A DNA stretch of 64,000 nt. Source: Toxorhynchites rutilus septentrionalis (lineage: Eukaryota > Arthropoda > Insecta > Diptera > Culicidae). Shown piece after piece: positions 20,180-32,830 of this stretch; the stretch's first letter is position 1; every line of letters begins with the position of its first letter. The translations under genes and the position numbers were made by a program. The notes beneath the pieces were generated by a model. The model made no database searches. It worked only from the letters and a program-made list of their open reading frames with translations, and was not told the DNA's origin. The stretch lies in NCBI RefSeq assembly GCF_029784135.1, contig NC_073745.1, forward strand, positions 56,499,705 through 56,563,704. Direction: 5' to 3'.

Positions 20180-22108
20180 AAGAAAATTTAGAAAAAAATA
20201 ATGTAGAAATTTTAAAAAATTGAAAATTTATAAAACGAAAATCAATGAAATGTAAACATGTTAAAAATGTAATAATGTAAGTAAAAATTTCAAATTTTTA
20301 GTTTAATTGTAATCTAAAAATGTAAAAATGTAAAACGATGAGAATATAAAAATGGAACTTAATTTAATTAATTCTATCAATTTCAAGAACTTCATAAATT
20401 CAAAATCAATAGAATTTATAAATCTACTAATAATAATATAAAAAATATAAAAATCTAGAAATCCAAAATCTGAATATCTAATAATATAAAAATCTAAAAA
20501 TATTTGAATCAAAAAAATTATAAAATACAAAATCTAATAATTTAAAAAAATAAAAAATATACAAATCTAACCAAAGAATTTATCAATCTGAAAACCAAAA
20601 TTTGAAGACCTAAAATTCTAAAATTTCCATTTTCAAATTATCAAATTCAGAAAAGTTTCTAAAATTTAAAAATGTAAAAATTTTAAAATATAAAAATTTG
20701 GAGCAAGTGTCAACAAATGTCAAAACACCTATCATTAAAAAAAAAGTTGACTTTCTGTATTTTTGAATTTAAAAAAACGACTGATGATCTAGTCCAAAAT
20801 CCAAAAATATGTGAATATAAAAATCTAAGTATTTTGAAATCTTAAAAATAAAAAAACTTAAAATCTTGAAAACTTAAAGTTTCAAGATCATAAAACCCAA
20901 AATCTGAAAAGAAATTCGAATAAAATAAAATTATCGAATTAAAAGGTTGAATATTTCAAAATCTTAAAATTTCAAAACTTAAAGGTTTATTAATTTGCGC
21001 CTTTGAAAATTTGTTGAATGTAACAATGTAAAAATATAAAAATGTTGAAAATAAAAAAAAATATCTAAAAATCTGAAACTCTAGAAATTTGATAAAAATT
21101 AACAATTGCAAAATTTTGATATTTTCGATTTCTAAAATTCAATTAATCAAAAAATAATAATTTAATATTTTTTTTTAAATAATAATAATAATTTTTCTGT
21201 ATCTGAAAATCTAAAAATATAGAAATCGAAATATTCAAGAAACACAAAATCTAAAAATCCAAAAACTAAAAAAAAATTAAGTGACAATCTTAAAACTAAA
21301 ATCTATAATTTTCAATTTCTAATTAAAAAATTTTGAAAATAGGTTTTTTGAAATTGATTTGAAATTAATAGAAAACATTTAACCTTAAATTTAGAATTTG
21401 AAAAAATTAAAAATGTAGAAAAAAATAATGTGAAAATTTAAAAAAAATAAAAATTATAAAATGAAAATGTTAAAATGTAAAAATGTAAAATTTCAAAAAT
21501 GTAGGAATGTAAAAATGTGAAAATGTAACAACGTATAAATGTAAAAATATAAAAATGTAAAAATGTAAAAATGTAAAAATGTAAAAATGTAAAAATGTAA
21601 AAATGTAAAAATGTAAAAATGTAAAAATGTAAAAATGTAAAAATGTAAAAATGTAAAAATGTAAAAATGTAAAAATGTAAAAATGTAAAAATGTAAAAAT
21701 GTGAAAATTTAAAAATTTAAAAATTAAATTTTGATTTTATCGTTTTTTGTTTTGAAATTCTCAAATTTCAGAATTTATGAATTTTCGAAGTTTTAATGTA
21801 GATCTTTTGATTTAATGATTTTTTGATGTTATGATTTCTGAATGTTTGAATCTTCGTATTTTCAAATTTCTGAATTTTGAATTTTGAAAATCAAATTTTT
21901 TGAGTTTTGCACAGTTTTTGATTTTTTGGTTTTTGAATTTTTATTTATCTTCAATGATTTTTTGGTTTTTTGAATTTGTAAAAATTTCAGAGTTTTAGAT
22001 TTTTAAATTCTTTGATATTTTGATTATTTAATTCCTTAAAAAAAAAAAATTGCTTGAATTTAGTTTTACAATTTTTGAATTTTTAAATTTTGGAAAAAAA
22101 TTTAAAAA
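20180..22108. other. AT-rich low-complexity desert
   Basis: Nearly 2 kb of degenerate AAAAATnT-type sequence with no genes. From about 21551 to 21703 it becomes a clean octamer microsatellite, (AAAAATGT)n, of about 19 units. The surrounding sequence looks like decayed versions of the same short motif. Confidence 0.7.
21551..21703. repeat. (AAAAATGT)n microsatellite
   Basis: About 19 near-perfect copies of an 8-bp unit, grading into degenerate AAATGTAA-like DNA on both sides. Confidence 0.9.
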
Positions 22109-22110
22109 TA

Positions 22111-22658
22111 CAGGGTCTTCCAGGTTAAACGCTCACGGAAACAAATCGAATAGCTCTTTATTAAAAAAAATTTTTCGCTCTGTCGATAGTAACTCTGAAT
22201 TCCCCACTTCGGGACGATGATATTCGGCTACTCGTTCAGTCTGATCGGATGGTTTTTAGTGTTAAGATGTACAATTCACAAGAACGTGTATTTTTAGTGA
22301 AATCGCATTACTCGAGCAACCGAAGCCTTAATGAAACTTTGTCCTCTTATGGTAAGAATTTCAACATTTCTCGTCGTCGATTACCTCCTCTGGGGGTACG
22401 TGAAGGACCGTTGCTTTGTTAATAAGTCACAAAAATTGAAGGAACTTACAGAAGAAATAACTCGGATTTTCAAAGACGAAGTTGTAATGTTAGAGTTGTG
22501 AATGAAGAATTTTGTTAACACGTTATCGATAAGAGGGGTGGTAACAACGAAAATGTCTTAAAATTGGCTTTATTTTCGTTTTAAAAATATAAAAATCGGT
22601 TCATCTATGTAAAATTAACTAAAATTTGTTGCGTGAGCTTTTCATCTGGACGACCCTG
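22111..22658 (+). mobile_element. Internally deleted Tc1/mariner-superfamily element
   Basis: The ends match in inverse: CAGGGTCTTCCAGGTTAAAC at 22111 and, on the minus strand from 22658, CAGGGTCGTCCAGATGAAAA, each followed by GCTCACG. The left end follows TA (22109-22110); the right end is followed by TGTA rather than a clean TA. Inside, an ATG near 22269 opens MYNSQERVFLVKSHYSSNRS, which resembles the N-terminal HTH (DUF4817-like) of IS630-Tc1-mariner transposases. Later, KLKELTEEITRIFKDEV resembles the pre-C-terminal segment of the same proteins. The catalytic domain is missing, and frameshifts or stops separate the two parts. Confidence 0.65.
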
Positions 22659-23425
22659 TGTATAGGGTTTATCCATTTAATGTTTTAAATTTCGAATAGG
22701 GAAAAAAATATTAGAGAAGCCAATTTTTATATATCTTTGTAATTTTTTTTTAGTTTTGAATTTGTAAGAATTTCAGAGCTCTAGATTTTCAGATTTTTGG
22801 ATACTTTAATTTTTTTTTTAACTTCTTGTAACCCTATGTTTATTTAGTTTTAAATTTCTATTTTTGTATTTTTGTAGAGTTTTGAGTTTTTGAAAAATCT
22901 AGCAATAATATCGAAAAACAGAAATTTGAAAAAAAAATTCGAGAATCCAAAAGATTAAAAAAATTTAAAAATGTCATGCGAATTTTCCGAATATTTGCAA
23001 TTTTATTTTGTTTCCAAAAATTTTAGAATAAAAAAAATCAAAATTCCATAATCTGAAAATTTTTTAAAAAATTAAAAAAAAAATAACAATCGGAAAATAT
23101 AAAGATCTAATCTTGACAATTCAAAAACTTGACAATTCAAAAATTTTAGAAACAGATTGGAAAATTCAAGAATTTGAAAGAAATGAAATTCGAAAACAAA
23201 TTCAATCAATTCAAAAAATCCAAATATTCAAAAATTCACCAAAAAACATTCAAATAAAAAATAGTTTATATTTAAAAAATTAAAAAGACCCTAAAATTTC
23301 CGGTTTATGAACTGATGGAAATTTCTAAATCCGGAAAAAATTTCTGAATCTTAGAATTTTAGAATTTCTGTATTTTTGATATTTTTAAATTTAAAAAACA
23401 TAAATATATCAAATTAAAAAAAAAA
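22659..23425. other. AT-rich low-complexity DNA
   Basis: Degenerate A/T-rich sequence with no recognisable gene or repeat boundary between a deleted transposon and the solo LTR. Confidence 0.6.
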
Positions 23426-23430
23426 GATTA

Positions 23431-23916
23431 TGTTCCGTCCCAACGGAAGCGAAAAACCCTTGTCGGATGCCCCGCCTCCGAACTTCGTATGCCACACCAC
23501 CAAAGAAGAAATTACGCAGCACAGCAGAGAAAATTAACAACAACGCAATTCGCGCTCGCTATAAAAGCGAGGTGCGCTGCCCGAAAATCACCACTATTCC
23601 ACCGATCATCGCGACGATAACATCCAAGGAAAGCAGCAGCAGCAACGGAAGAAGAAGCAACCGACCGAAACATATAGAAAAAATGTAGAAGGAGAAAGAA
23701 ATATATAAAAGAGTTGAGTTTTCGCCATCTTTTCCTCTACATTTCTAATTCCGAAGGAGTCTTCAGCCTTTCTGAAGGCTTCCGATCCAGTGAATCAACC
23801 CGCATCCGACTACGATCCCCGACGAGAGTTTCACCCGTTCAGCCAATAGGTCCTGAGCTCAGAAGTTCCCGAAAATACAGTCCACCGCAACCTAGTCTTT
23901 GTTCCCAGACTGAACA
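23431..23916. mobile_element. Solo LTR of an LTR retrotransposon
   Basis: A 486-bp block of balanced base composition inside AT desert. It begins TGTTCCGTCC and ends CTGAACA, thus TG...CA, and is flanked by the 5-bp duplication GATTA at 23426-23430 and 23917-23921. A TATA-like ATATATAAAAGAG lies at about 23700-23712, which would suit an LTR promoter with about 200 bp of R/U5 beyond it. No internal coding region is present, so it is the product of recombination between two LTRs. The family (Ty3/gypsy, Pao/BEL or other) cannot be told from the LTR alone. Strand is presumed plus from the TATA position. Open frames inside it are incidental. Confidence 0.82.
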
Positions 23917-23921
23917 GATTA

Positions 23922-24429
23922 TCTAGAAATATATCAATTTCAAACTCTAGGTATCTTGAAATATTGAAAATAAAAAATCTATAAATCTAGCAAAATAAAA
24001 ATTTTTAAATCTAAAAATCCCAGAAAACTGAAATCAAACATAATTATCGAATTGAAAAGTTGAAATTTTCAAAATTGGAATACTTTAAAACTTAAATTTT
24101 AATAATGTGAGGGTTAAAATTTATTGAATATAACAATGTAAGAATGTGAAATGTTCAAAATCCAAAAATCATAAAATGTAAAAATCTGATCTAAAAATTT
24201 CAAAAATCCGAAAATCCGAAAATCTAGATCTTGTTGTTTGAATGCAAATTTTCATAGAATGAACCTTAAATATGGATGAATTTCTGGTTCTGGATTTTGG
24301 ATCCAAAATCTGGAAGTTTGGAATGGAAATATCAATTTTACATTTAAATTGGAAAAAATGTGTTTTTAATAATAAAAAATCGTGTTTGTCGAGTCTAATG
24401 AACATTTTTTTATCTCTATTTTCATTCCA
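23922..24429. other. AT-rich DNA
   Basis: Low-complexity A/T-rich sequence continuing the desert; nothing recognised. Confidence 0.5.
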
Positions 24430-26133
24430 GGTAATCCACTTTATGTGCACAAAGTACAGGACTTGATGTATCAACTGAAGTTGGTCGGATTTTATGAAAC
24501 AGAAATATTCCGGAAGGGAAGTAATGCGTAGATTTAACAGTTATCACAACCTTGAATTCACTAACCCGTAACAGTGGGTTCCAAAAGTCTTCTAAAGCGA
24601 CAGTCACTCGAAATATTTGGACATATTTGAAATTTTTTTTTTTAGTTCCTTCCAATTCATGTTGAAATGGAAATCCCGTATAAATATTTCCAACCATAAT
24701 ATATTGCGAAAACGCGACGGATTGCGCCACCCAAAATATGTATTCCGCGCTCGTCGCCAATCAATTAAACGCTCAAAGCTCAACCAAGCGAACGATTTGG
24801 ATAAAACAAATCACCATCGTGTGTTTGTAGCCGTCGTCCCGATCCCCTCTCCGGGGTCGTCTTTAATTGCTCTGTGGCGCCACAAGTCCGAGGCAATTTA
24901 TGGTGGCGGCGGATTCCTACTAAAACAATAATTATTCAATCATTCTCGGAAGCAATCTTTCGGTGCTCTCGAGAGAGGGAGGGGGCGATGGTGTGTAATG
25001 GCTTAAATTATTATTGCGTGTGTTGAGAGGTGGGCGGATGATCTGACGCCTTCACCCTGAGTGTATTACACGCCCACTTCATTCATCAAAGGCATAGTTC
25101 AAGAAAAGGTGCGGTTACCGCAAATTCCGTTATCTGGCTGCGTGATAGAATCTTACAAATGTCCGTTTAATTATGCCTGGAATTCCAACCGGAAAATGTT
25201 TGTTTAGATCGCCGATAGGAATTCACAAAAAAGCTGTGTGGTGAATTCTTGAATTTCAACGCTGCGGATTCAATGCGAATACCAGAAGAGGCGCTCCTCC
25301 TTTCAATCACCGAAAGGCTCGCCCCATTAATATTCATTGGTCTCAATTGATGGTGAATTGAATGTTTTGGTAGTTCGCCATCGCCGCCTCCTCTCATTCT
25401 CTCACACATTCAGGGTGTCTCCATTGGACTAAGAAACATATGGATATGCTATGCTCCGACACATTTGTCCAAACATGTGGTGTGCGTGGCGATTGTTGGT
25501 TGGTGTCCGTGTGGTTAAGCCCTCCTCTTTTTATTCATCGCTACATCATCATCGATTGTATCGGTTGCATGGAGGATGGTGTGTGAAGTGCTTCACAGCA
25601 TGGGGTGAAACGCTTTTTAATTCGTGTTCGCAATTTTTTAAATTATTTGCGCTATAATTCAATCGGAAAATCGCACTAATTATCTTGCGAGCCCTATAAA
25701 CCAGTCGCTGGGAAAATCACCCTGGATTATTCGAACACGCTGCAGTGCGCCGGCCGGAATCGTTGTTCCGTGTCCTCCAGCGTCCACTGTAATGAAAGTT
25801 GCGCTATAAATTACGATGTCAAATGCATCCTCGGGTTCGTGTAAATGTTGGGAACATTGAACGGGTTGATAACAGGTACTCTAATGTAACCATATCGCGC
25901 TGGATCTGCTGCAGGGCTCAGGATTTGATATATTTCTCCTGAATGCTTTAAGGCTGGAAATTTTTCAGATTATGTGATGAAAAATCGGTGTTACGAATTA
26001 TTTACTGCTGTTACTACAACTGTGGCGCTAAATCTGTCGAACCTGTTACTCACCTTTGGGGGTGTAATTAAAGCTTGATCAACGATATGGGTCAACCCTC
26101 CTATAGACTCGTTTTTTTGGTCAGTGGTGCAAC
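24430..26133. other. Single-copy-looking noncoding island
   Basis: Base composition changes sharply here to balanced sequence with no repeats shared with the rest of the window. Short open frames have no codon-like conservation that I can see. Segments such as 24760-24930 and 25060-25880 are the best candidates in this window for conserved regulatory DNA. The island ends at the target site of the LINE at 26146. Confidence 0.4.
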
Positions 26134-26145
26134 ATCTGTATTTTC

Positions 26146-29100
26146 TTTTTTTTTTTTTTAATCGTTTATTTTTACAGGCTCAGTTACATAAGTTTAAAGG
26201 AGCCAAACTCCTATCTGTATTGTTACAAGTATATATAACATTTTTCATTAATTCTAGTGTTAATGGAGTAGAGAACCGATTACTCGCGGCTTGCTCGAGT
26301 TTAGAAGGGTGACATTTTGTTTCAGGAAAAGGATGGGATATAAGGATATGTTGGCAATGTTCACACTCACATTCGCACTCACATTCATCATAGATCGATA
26401 GCTTTTAGGAAGACATATATTTGGGACATGTAATCAAGGTCTAAACCAGCCAACACATCTCTCACCGGCACATTGGGCTGCCTTCCTCTAGCCCGAAGAG
26501 AGTTTTCTAAATTCGATCTGGCAACAAGATACTCCTCGCACGACCAAACAACGTGTTCGATGTTGTGGTAACCTTGGCCACAAGCACAGATATTGCCATC
26601 GGCAAGATTAAAACGAAAGAGTAGCGCGTCTAACGAACAGTGATTGCACATGAGTCGAGAGAAGGTGCGAATATAGTCCCGACTCAAGTCCAGACTTTTG
26701 AACCATGGTTTGAGGCTAATCTTAGGGATAATCGAGTGAAGCCACCGACCCAATTCATCTTCGTTCCACTTACGTTGCCAGTTAACGATGGTATTTCTAC
26801 GGACTAAAGAATAAAATTCATTGAAGGCGATTTGACGCTGATAAATATCGCCTTCAATTGCACCTACCTTTGCCAGTGAGTCAGCCCTCTCATTACCAGG
26901 AATTGAGCAATGTGAGGGGACCCAGACAAAGGTAATGACATAACAGCGTCTGGTTAAAGCACTCAAAATTTCTCGTATTCTCTCAAGGAAGTACGGCGAG
27001 TGCTTTTCCGGCCTCACTGAACGGATAGCTTCGACAGAGCTAAGACTATCCGTTACAATGTAATAGTGTTCAACAGGTCGTGAGGCGACGCTGTCCAGCG
27101 CCCAGTATATCGCTGCCAATTCAGCAATATACCCTGAGCAAGGATTCTGGAGACTGTGGGAGGTGCTAAAAAATTCGTTGAACACTCCAAATCCTGTGGA
27201 CTCATTCATAGAGGACCCATCAGTAAAGTACATATTATCACAATTGACACGCCCATACTTTGCACCGAAGATCGTTGGAACGATCCCCGATCGAAGATAA
27301 TCTGGAATTTCATGGATTTTCTCCTTCATAAACAGATCAAAATGTACAGAGGAATTGATGTAGTCAGGAAAACAAACACGGTTGGGAATATACGAAGAAG
27401 GATCAACCTGCATGGAGATGAATTCATGATATGAAGTCATGAATCCAGAATGAAAATTTAGCCCGATCAGCTGCTCAAAATTTCCGATCACCAATGGATT
27501 CATAACCTTACACCGGATGAGGAACCGAAGAGATAATAAATTGAAGCGATCTTTTAGTGGGAGTACGCCTGCCAAAACCTCGAGACTCATGGTATGCGTT
27601 GAGGGCATACATCCCAACGCAATACGGAGACAAAGATACTGAATTCGCTCGAGTTTAATGAGGTGTGTTTTGGCAGCTGATTGAAAACAGAAACTGCCAT
27701 ACTCCATCACTGAGAGAATAGTTGTTCGATACAACATTATAAGATCTTCGGGATGGGCTCCCCACCAGGTGCCGGTAATTGTACGGAGAAAGTTTATTCT
27801 TTGTTGACATTTTTTACTCAGATACCTAATATGGGCCCCCCAAGTACATTTGGAGTCGAACCAGACCCCAAGATACTTGAATGACATAGCATGAGTGATC
27901 GGTTTACCCAAAAGTTGAAGCTTTGGTTTTGCTGGTCTATGCTTCCTAGAAAAAACCACCATCTCTGTTTTCTCCGTGGAGAATTCGATCCCTAGCTCAA
28001 TGGCCCAGGTTGAAAAATTGTTCAAAGTATCTTGTAAGGGTTCTTGCAGGTCGGATTCTTTTGATCCTACAACAGACACTACTCCATCATCTGCAAGTTG
28101 TCTTAAGCTGCAATTTTGTGTAAGGCAATTGTCAATGTCGCTTACATAGAAGTTGTACAAAAGGGGGCTTAAACAGGAGCCCTGAGGGAGGCCCATGTAA
28201 GAGACCCGACTCACTGCCGAATCTCCGTGAGAAAAGTTCAAATGCTTCTCACAAAGCAAGTTATATAACATATTATTCAATAGAGGCGGCAGACCCCGAG
28301 ATTGTAATTTGTCTGACAAAACCTCTATTGAAACAGAATCAAAGGCCCCCTTTATGTCCAAGAATACTGAAGCCATTTGTTTTTTTTCGGCGTAAGCCAT
28401 TTGAATTTCTGAAGAAAGCAACGCAAGACAATCATTCGTCCCCTTGCCCCTGCGGAACCCATATTGTGTATCTGAGATTAAGCCATTCGTTTCAACCCAA
28501 CGATCAAGGCGAAACAAGATCATTTTCTCCAACAATTTCCGTATACAAGACAGCATTGCTATTGGGCGGTACGAATTGAAGTCGGACGCGGGTTTTCCGG
28601 GTTTTTGAAAAGCTATAATGCGCACTTGTCTCCAATCATCTGGAACAATATTATACTCCAGAAACCGATTGAATAAATTTAACAAGCGATGTTTCGCCAC
28701 ATCAGGGAGGTGTTTCAACAAGTTGAACTTAATTCTATCCGTTCCTGGAGCCGAATTGTTACAAGAAAGGAGAGCAAGAGAGAATTCTACCATCGAAAAC
28801 TAGGAATCAAGATCACACCTATCTTATGGTATATTTCGAACAATTTTTTGCACAGGAACGGAATCGGGACAAACCTTCCGTGCAAAATTCAAAATCCATC
28901 GATGTGAATATTCTTCGCTTTCATTCGATGAAGAGCGATTTCTCATGTTTCGAGCCACTTTCCATAATTTTTTCATTGACGTTTCTCGTGACAAACCTCC
29001 CACGAAATTTCGCCAATTAGCACGTTTTTTCCCCTTGATCAAGTTTTTAAATTGATTTTCAAGGTCCAAATACGTTTGAAAATTCTCAATGGTTCCACGT

Positions 29101-29235
29101 TTTCGAAAAGCTTTAAATGCGTTCGATTTATCCTGATAAAGCTTGGAACATTGGCTATCCCACCATGGATTGGGAAGCCTTCGACGAATAGTGGAGCCTT
29201 GGATGGGTTTCGTTTGAGCGCGAACCGCGCTGAAT
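26146..29235 (-). mobile_element. 5'-truncated RNase H-bearing LINE with 12-bp target duplication
   Basis: A 3090-bp insertion on the minus strand. ATCTGTATTTTC at 26134-26145 and 29236-29247 is a perfect 12-bp target duplication. The 3' end is a poly(A) of about 14 (T-run 26146-26159) preceded by an AATAAA-like signal. The insert begins inside the linker after the endonuclease domain, so the 5' end was lost at insertion, the usual fate of LINE copies. It carries RT and RNase H. The gene arrangement fits the I/LOA group of clades; I cannot decide which. Confidence 0.9.
26388..29235 (-). pseudogene. LINE ORF2 fragment: RT and RNase H
   Basis: The upstream portion (29235 to 28824) encodes the endonuclease-RT linker (PNPWWDSQCSKLYQDKSNAF onward). 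It ends at a stop, and homology resumes in another frame at 28793, so at least one frameshift lies in 28793-28824. The long part is 801 residues. It contains RT motifs SAPGTDRIKFNLL, NSYRPIAMLSC, YGFRRGKGTNDC, GLPQGSCLSPLLYN and the catalytic LADD at about 28096-28107, where Leu replaces the usual Phe/Tyr. RNase H follows (TDGSSMNES, AELAAIYWAL, TDSLSSVEAIRS, HCSIPGNERADSLAK). A CCHC-like block (CACGQGYHNIEHVVWSC) precedes the stop at 26388. The endonuclease is missing, so it cannot retrotranspose. It is related at protein level to the fragment at 10188-11410. Confidence 0.9.
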
Positions 29236-29247
29236 ATCTGTATTTTC

Positions 29248-29989
29248 ATGTTTTATAATTTATAACCAGCTGTGTGCGAGCATTGCCACGCGTCCAGCAA
29301 TAATTAGTTGTATGAAACTAGATCATACATTAGCGATAGTCTCTGTGCCTCTCTCCTCATCTATCCATATCTCTCTCTTGTGCTCTCCATCCCCTACCCT
29401 TGCTTGTCGTTCTCGAAACTCTCTGTACACAAATTTTCACGCTGATTAGATGAATAGTTTTTGAGTTTATATCTAACATGCAGGTATATTCTGTGCATAC
29501 ATTCATCCATATGAACACATATTCTTATTTATATGCTGGACAATTTCTGGAAAAAAAACGTGACAAAAATGCTTTTGAACCGCTCAACCGATTTATAAAT
29601 TGTTAAGTGCAGATGGGAAATGTTTGAGTGAAACAAAAAAATACTTCAAAAAAAAATTACATGGCACCTTGCACCTTAGATGCGTACTTTTAGTTTTTGC
29701 GGTTTTTGAGTTGTCGGAATGAAAATGAGTAAAAAAAAACACTTAAACGTTTTTTTTGTGATTAAACATAATAATAATACAAATAATGTACTAAAAGACA
29801 GAAAATAATTAGGTAAGTAACAGTTAGCAGTTATCATACCTCTTCCTTCATTAATCAAGGACATTGATGAGACTAAAATAAAATTGTGGGGCACGTTTAA
29901 TTTTCATTATCCACAGTTAACTATTCCATCATAAGCCCCACGATTTAATTTTAGTCTTATTTCAGTTAGTGGAATGGGGTTTTTTTTTA
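29248..29989. other. Noncoding DNA with a palindromic insert
   Basis: Unique-looking, moderately AT-rich. It contains the imperfect hairpin at 29871-29956 listed separately. No gene recognised. Confidence 0.4.
29871..29956. repeat. 86-bp MITE-like palindrome
   Basis: GACTAAAATAAAATTGTGGG G at the left and its near-complement ending in TTTTAGTC at the right form a 21-bp stem with two mismatches around a ~44-nt loop. It looks like a tiny foldback element; no target duplication is certain. Confidence 0.55.
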
Positions 29990-31288
29990 GGTAAATAACA
30001 AATTTGGGTCTTAGAGGGTTAAGAGTTAATGCATAAAATTCTAGTCCGTTTAATTTTTTCACGGAGTTCAAATTAGAATGGATTTGTAACCTTTAGAGAT
30101 AATTTTAATAAAATTGAAAACAAAAGTTAAAAAAATATTTAAAAAAAATAACAAATTAAAATATTTATAATTGGAAACATAAATAATTGAAAAATTGAAA
30201 AATATAATTTAGAAGGTTAGATTTAAAAATTGTGAGCCCCAAATTAAAAAGTAATAAAAAAAAATCTAAAAATTATAAAATCAAAAATCAAAAATTGAGA
30301 ATTTTGAAAATTGAAAACATGAAAATATGAAAATATAAAAATTATGAAAATATAAAATACAAAAAGTTGAATGGTTGAAAATATTAAAAATTTAAAAGTA
30401 AAAAAATTTAAAAAAATGAAAACTTGAAAATTCAAAATTAAAAAAAAAAAATCAAATAAAAAAAGGAAAATTGAAAATAAATAAGAATCAAAAAATTCAA
30501 AAATCACAAATTCAATAATTATAATATTTAAAAAATCGAAAATCCAGAATTAAAAAAAATAATTGAATTTACGCAAAATTAAAAATTACAAAATTCGAAA
30601 ATTCGAAAATTGGAGGAAAAAAATTGGAAAATTGAAAAACAAAAAAAATATGAAAAATTGAAAACATAATAAATTTAGAATACATACTATACATTAAAAA
30701 TGAAAAATTGAAAAACTAAAAAATTTAAAAAAATCTAAAAAAAAGAAAAATCAAAAAATTCTAACTCAACGAACAATTTTTTGCCCTTTTCAGTTAGTAG
30801 TCTGTTTGTTCTAAAAATTAAAAAAAAACATTTTTTTTTTAAATTAAGAAATTTAAAAATTACAAATTCCAGATTTGAAAAAAAATAATTAAATTAAACT
30901 GAGAAAGTTTTTTTTGAATAAAAAATGAAAAAATAAAAGAAAATCAAAATTACAAATCCCAATTTTTTTAAATTTTATTTACAATTTTTTTTTTGAATTT
31001 TAGAATTTGAAATCCAAAAATTGTAAAAATGTAAATTCGGTCGTATGTCTGCTCTCAGCCACCACAGCAAGGAATCATAATGAATACTTCATCCAACCAT
31101 ATGTAATAGTTCACACAGTTTCTATGGATACTAGATAACGGTACTCGTGAATTAAAGATTATTAGCGTGGAAAGATAGGAAGATCTCTTTCAAGGGAAAT
31201 TAATTCCGAATGCAAAGGGTTAAAAAAGTGTAAATAAAATCTAAAACTATTCAAAATAAAAAAAGTTAAAGAAATAATTGATTTTTTG
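29990..31288. other. AT-rich low-complexity desert
   Basis: Strings of AAAATT and AAAAATTGAAAA-like motifs with no coding content. A short normal-composition patch lies at 31040-31220. Confidence 0.6.
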
Positions 31289-31295
31289 TTTTAAA

Positions 31296-31589
31296 TAGGT
31301 TGGGGAAAAAGTAATCCATTATTTTAGGATGAAATTCCATTTTTTTTTCTATATGTTTTGGATTGTCCTGGTCCTGGTCCTTATTGGAGAAAAACTCTAG
31401 CAATATATTTTTACAATCTTCTCTTGATCCCAATTTCTTATCACTCAGAATGTTTTACAATGCGAGACAAAGTTTATAATGGCTTGGTACCAGATCCGAT
31501 TTTTTTCAAGTGTGAAATGTCGAGCCTAAACTTAATTTAATGATCGATATCGATATGGATCACCTAAGCCAGCTACCGAGAAAATAATG
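31296..31589. mobile_element. mariner-derived short element
   Basis: It starts TAGGTTGGGGAAAAAGTAAT, a mariner-type TIR close to the one at 3884 (minus). It ends with GGATCACCTAAGCCAGCTAC and CGAGAAAATAATG, which matches the subterminal block of the remnant at 3690-3886. The interior has no transposase motif that I recognise. The outermost right TIR is lost where the duplicated AT-rich segment begins at 31593. Confidence 0.6.
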
Positions 31590-31592
31590 CTC

Positions 31593-32093
31593 AAATGCTC
31601 AAATAATCGAAAAATTGAAAAATATAATTTAATAAAAATAAAAATTTCTATTAAAAAAGTAAAAAAAAAATGAAAAATTTAACAATACTGAAATTCTAAA
31701 AGTAAGATATTTAAAAAAATAAAGCAGTTAAAATATGAAATTTTAGAATTCAAACTTAAATCATACTAAAATCAGAAAAAGAAATAAAATGTTAAAAATT
31801 TCAAAATTTAATTAGAACAATTTAGAATATTTAGACTAAAACTTGGAAAAACTTATTTTTTTGAAAACATAAAAACTTAAATTCGAAATAAAAAACAATA
31901 AAAAATTAACAGTTCAAAAAATGGGATAATTCAAAAACAATAAAAATTAGTAAAATTAAAAAAAAAAAATTAAAAAAATTAAAGCTAAAAAAATTAGAAA
32001 TTTAAAATAAGAAGATTAGAAAAATTATGAATATGTTTAGAGTTAGAAAATTTTATGAAAACTGAACTTTGGCAATTTTCAGATAGGAGTCAA
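31593..32093. repeat. 500-bp direct repeat, left copy
   Basis: AT-rich sequence from AAATGCTCAAATAATCG to GATAGGAGTCAA. It recurs at 32831-33329 with only a few substitutions and small A-run length changes. Such long near-identity in low-complexity DNA implies a recent duplication. Confidence 0.9.
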
Positions 32094-32830
32094 TTTTTTC
32101 TGAAAAATTAACAAATTCAAAATTCAAAATTTAAAAATTGAAAAAAACGAATTAAAATTTAATTTGAAAAAAAAATATTAAATATTGAAAATTTAAAGAA
32201 GAAGCAAAATTAAAGAATTTGAAATCTCTGAATTGTAAAATTAAAAATTGGTTGAAATTAGATTAAGAAATTGAAGAAATTGAAAAATTAAAAATCTTAA
32301 ACTTGGAAACTTAAAAAATTCTAAAATTCTAACATTTGAAAATTCCTAAATCCAAAAAATTAAAAAATTTCAAAAATAAAAAAAAAATAAAAATAAAAAA
32401 AATTACACAAAAAAGAAATGGAAATTGAAAATTGTGAAAATTTATATATAAGAAAAAATAAATAATGAATGAATAAAAAAAGAATTGAAAACCTCAAAAA
32501 CTGTATAATTGATAAATTGAAAAATATTGATAGTTTATAGATTTAGAAATAAACCGCTACAAATTATACAAAGCGAAATTCAAAACAAAACAATAGCAAT
32601 TGAAAAATAAAAATAGTTAAGAATGAAAAGAAAATAATTAAAATTTTAATTATAATTAAAAAATTATTCAAAATTTAAAAAAAATAATCAAAAATTAATT
32701 TAGAAGTTAGAAAAAAACCAGTTTTTTTATTTTAAAATTTCAAAATTCTAAAATTGTAAAAATAGAATAGAAAAATAAAAACTTAAAAAATAAAAAAAAA
32801 TCGAAAATCGAAAAAAAAATTAAAGTTAAA
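32094..32830. other. AT-rich spacer between direct repeats
   Basis: Low-complexity A/T-rich DNA with no coding content. Confidence 0.6.

Noticed and set aside
23467..23926. Short forward frames inside the 23.4-23.9 kb block
   Set aside because: They lie within the solo LTR, which is regulatory rather than coding.
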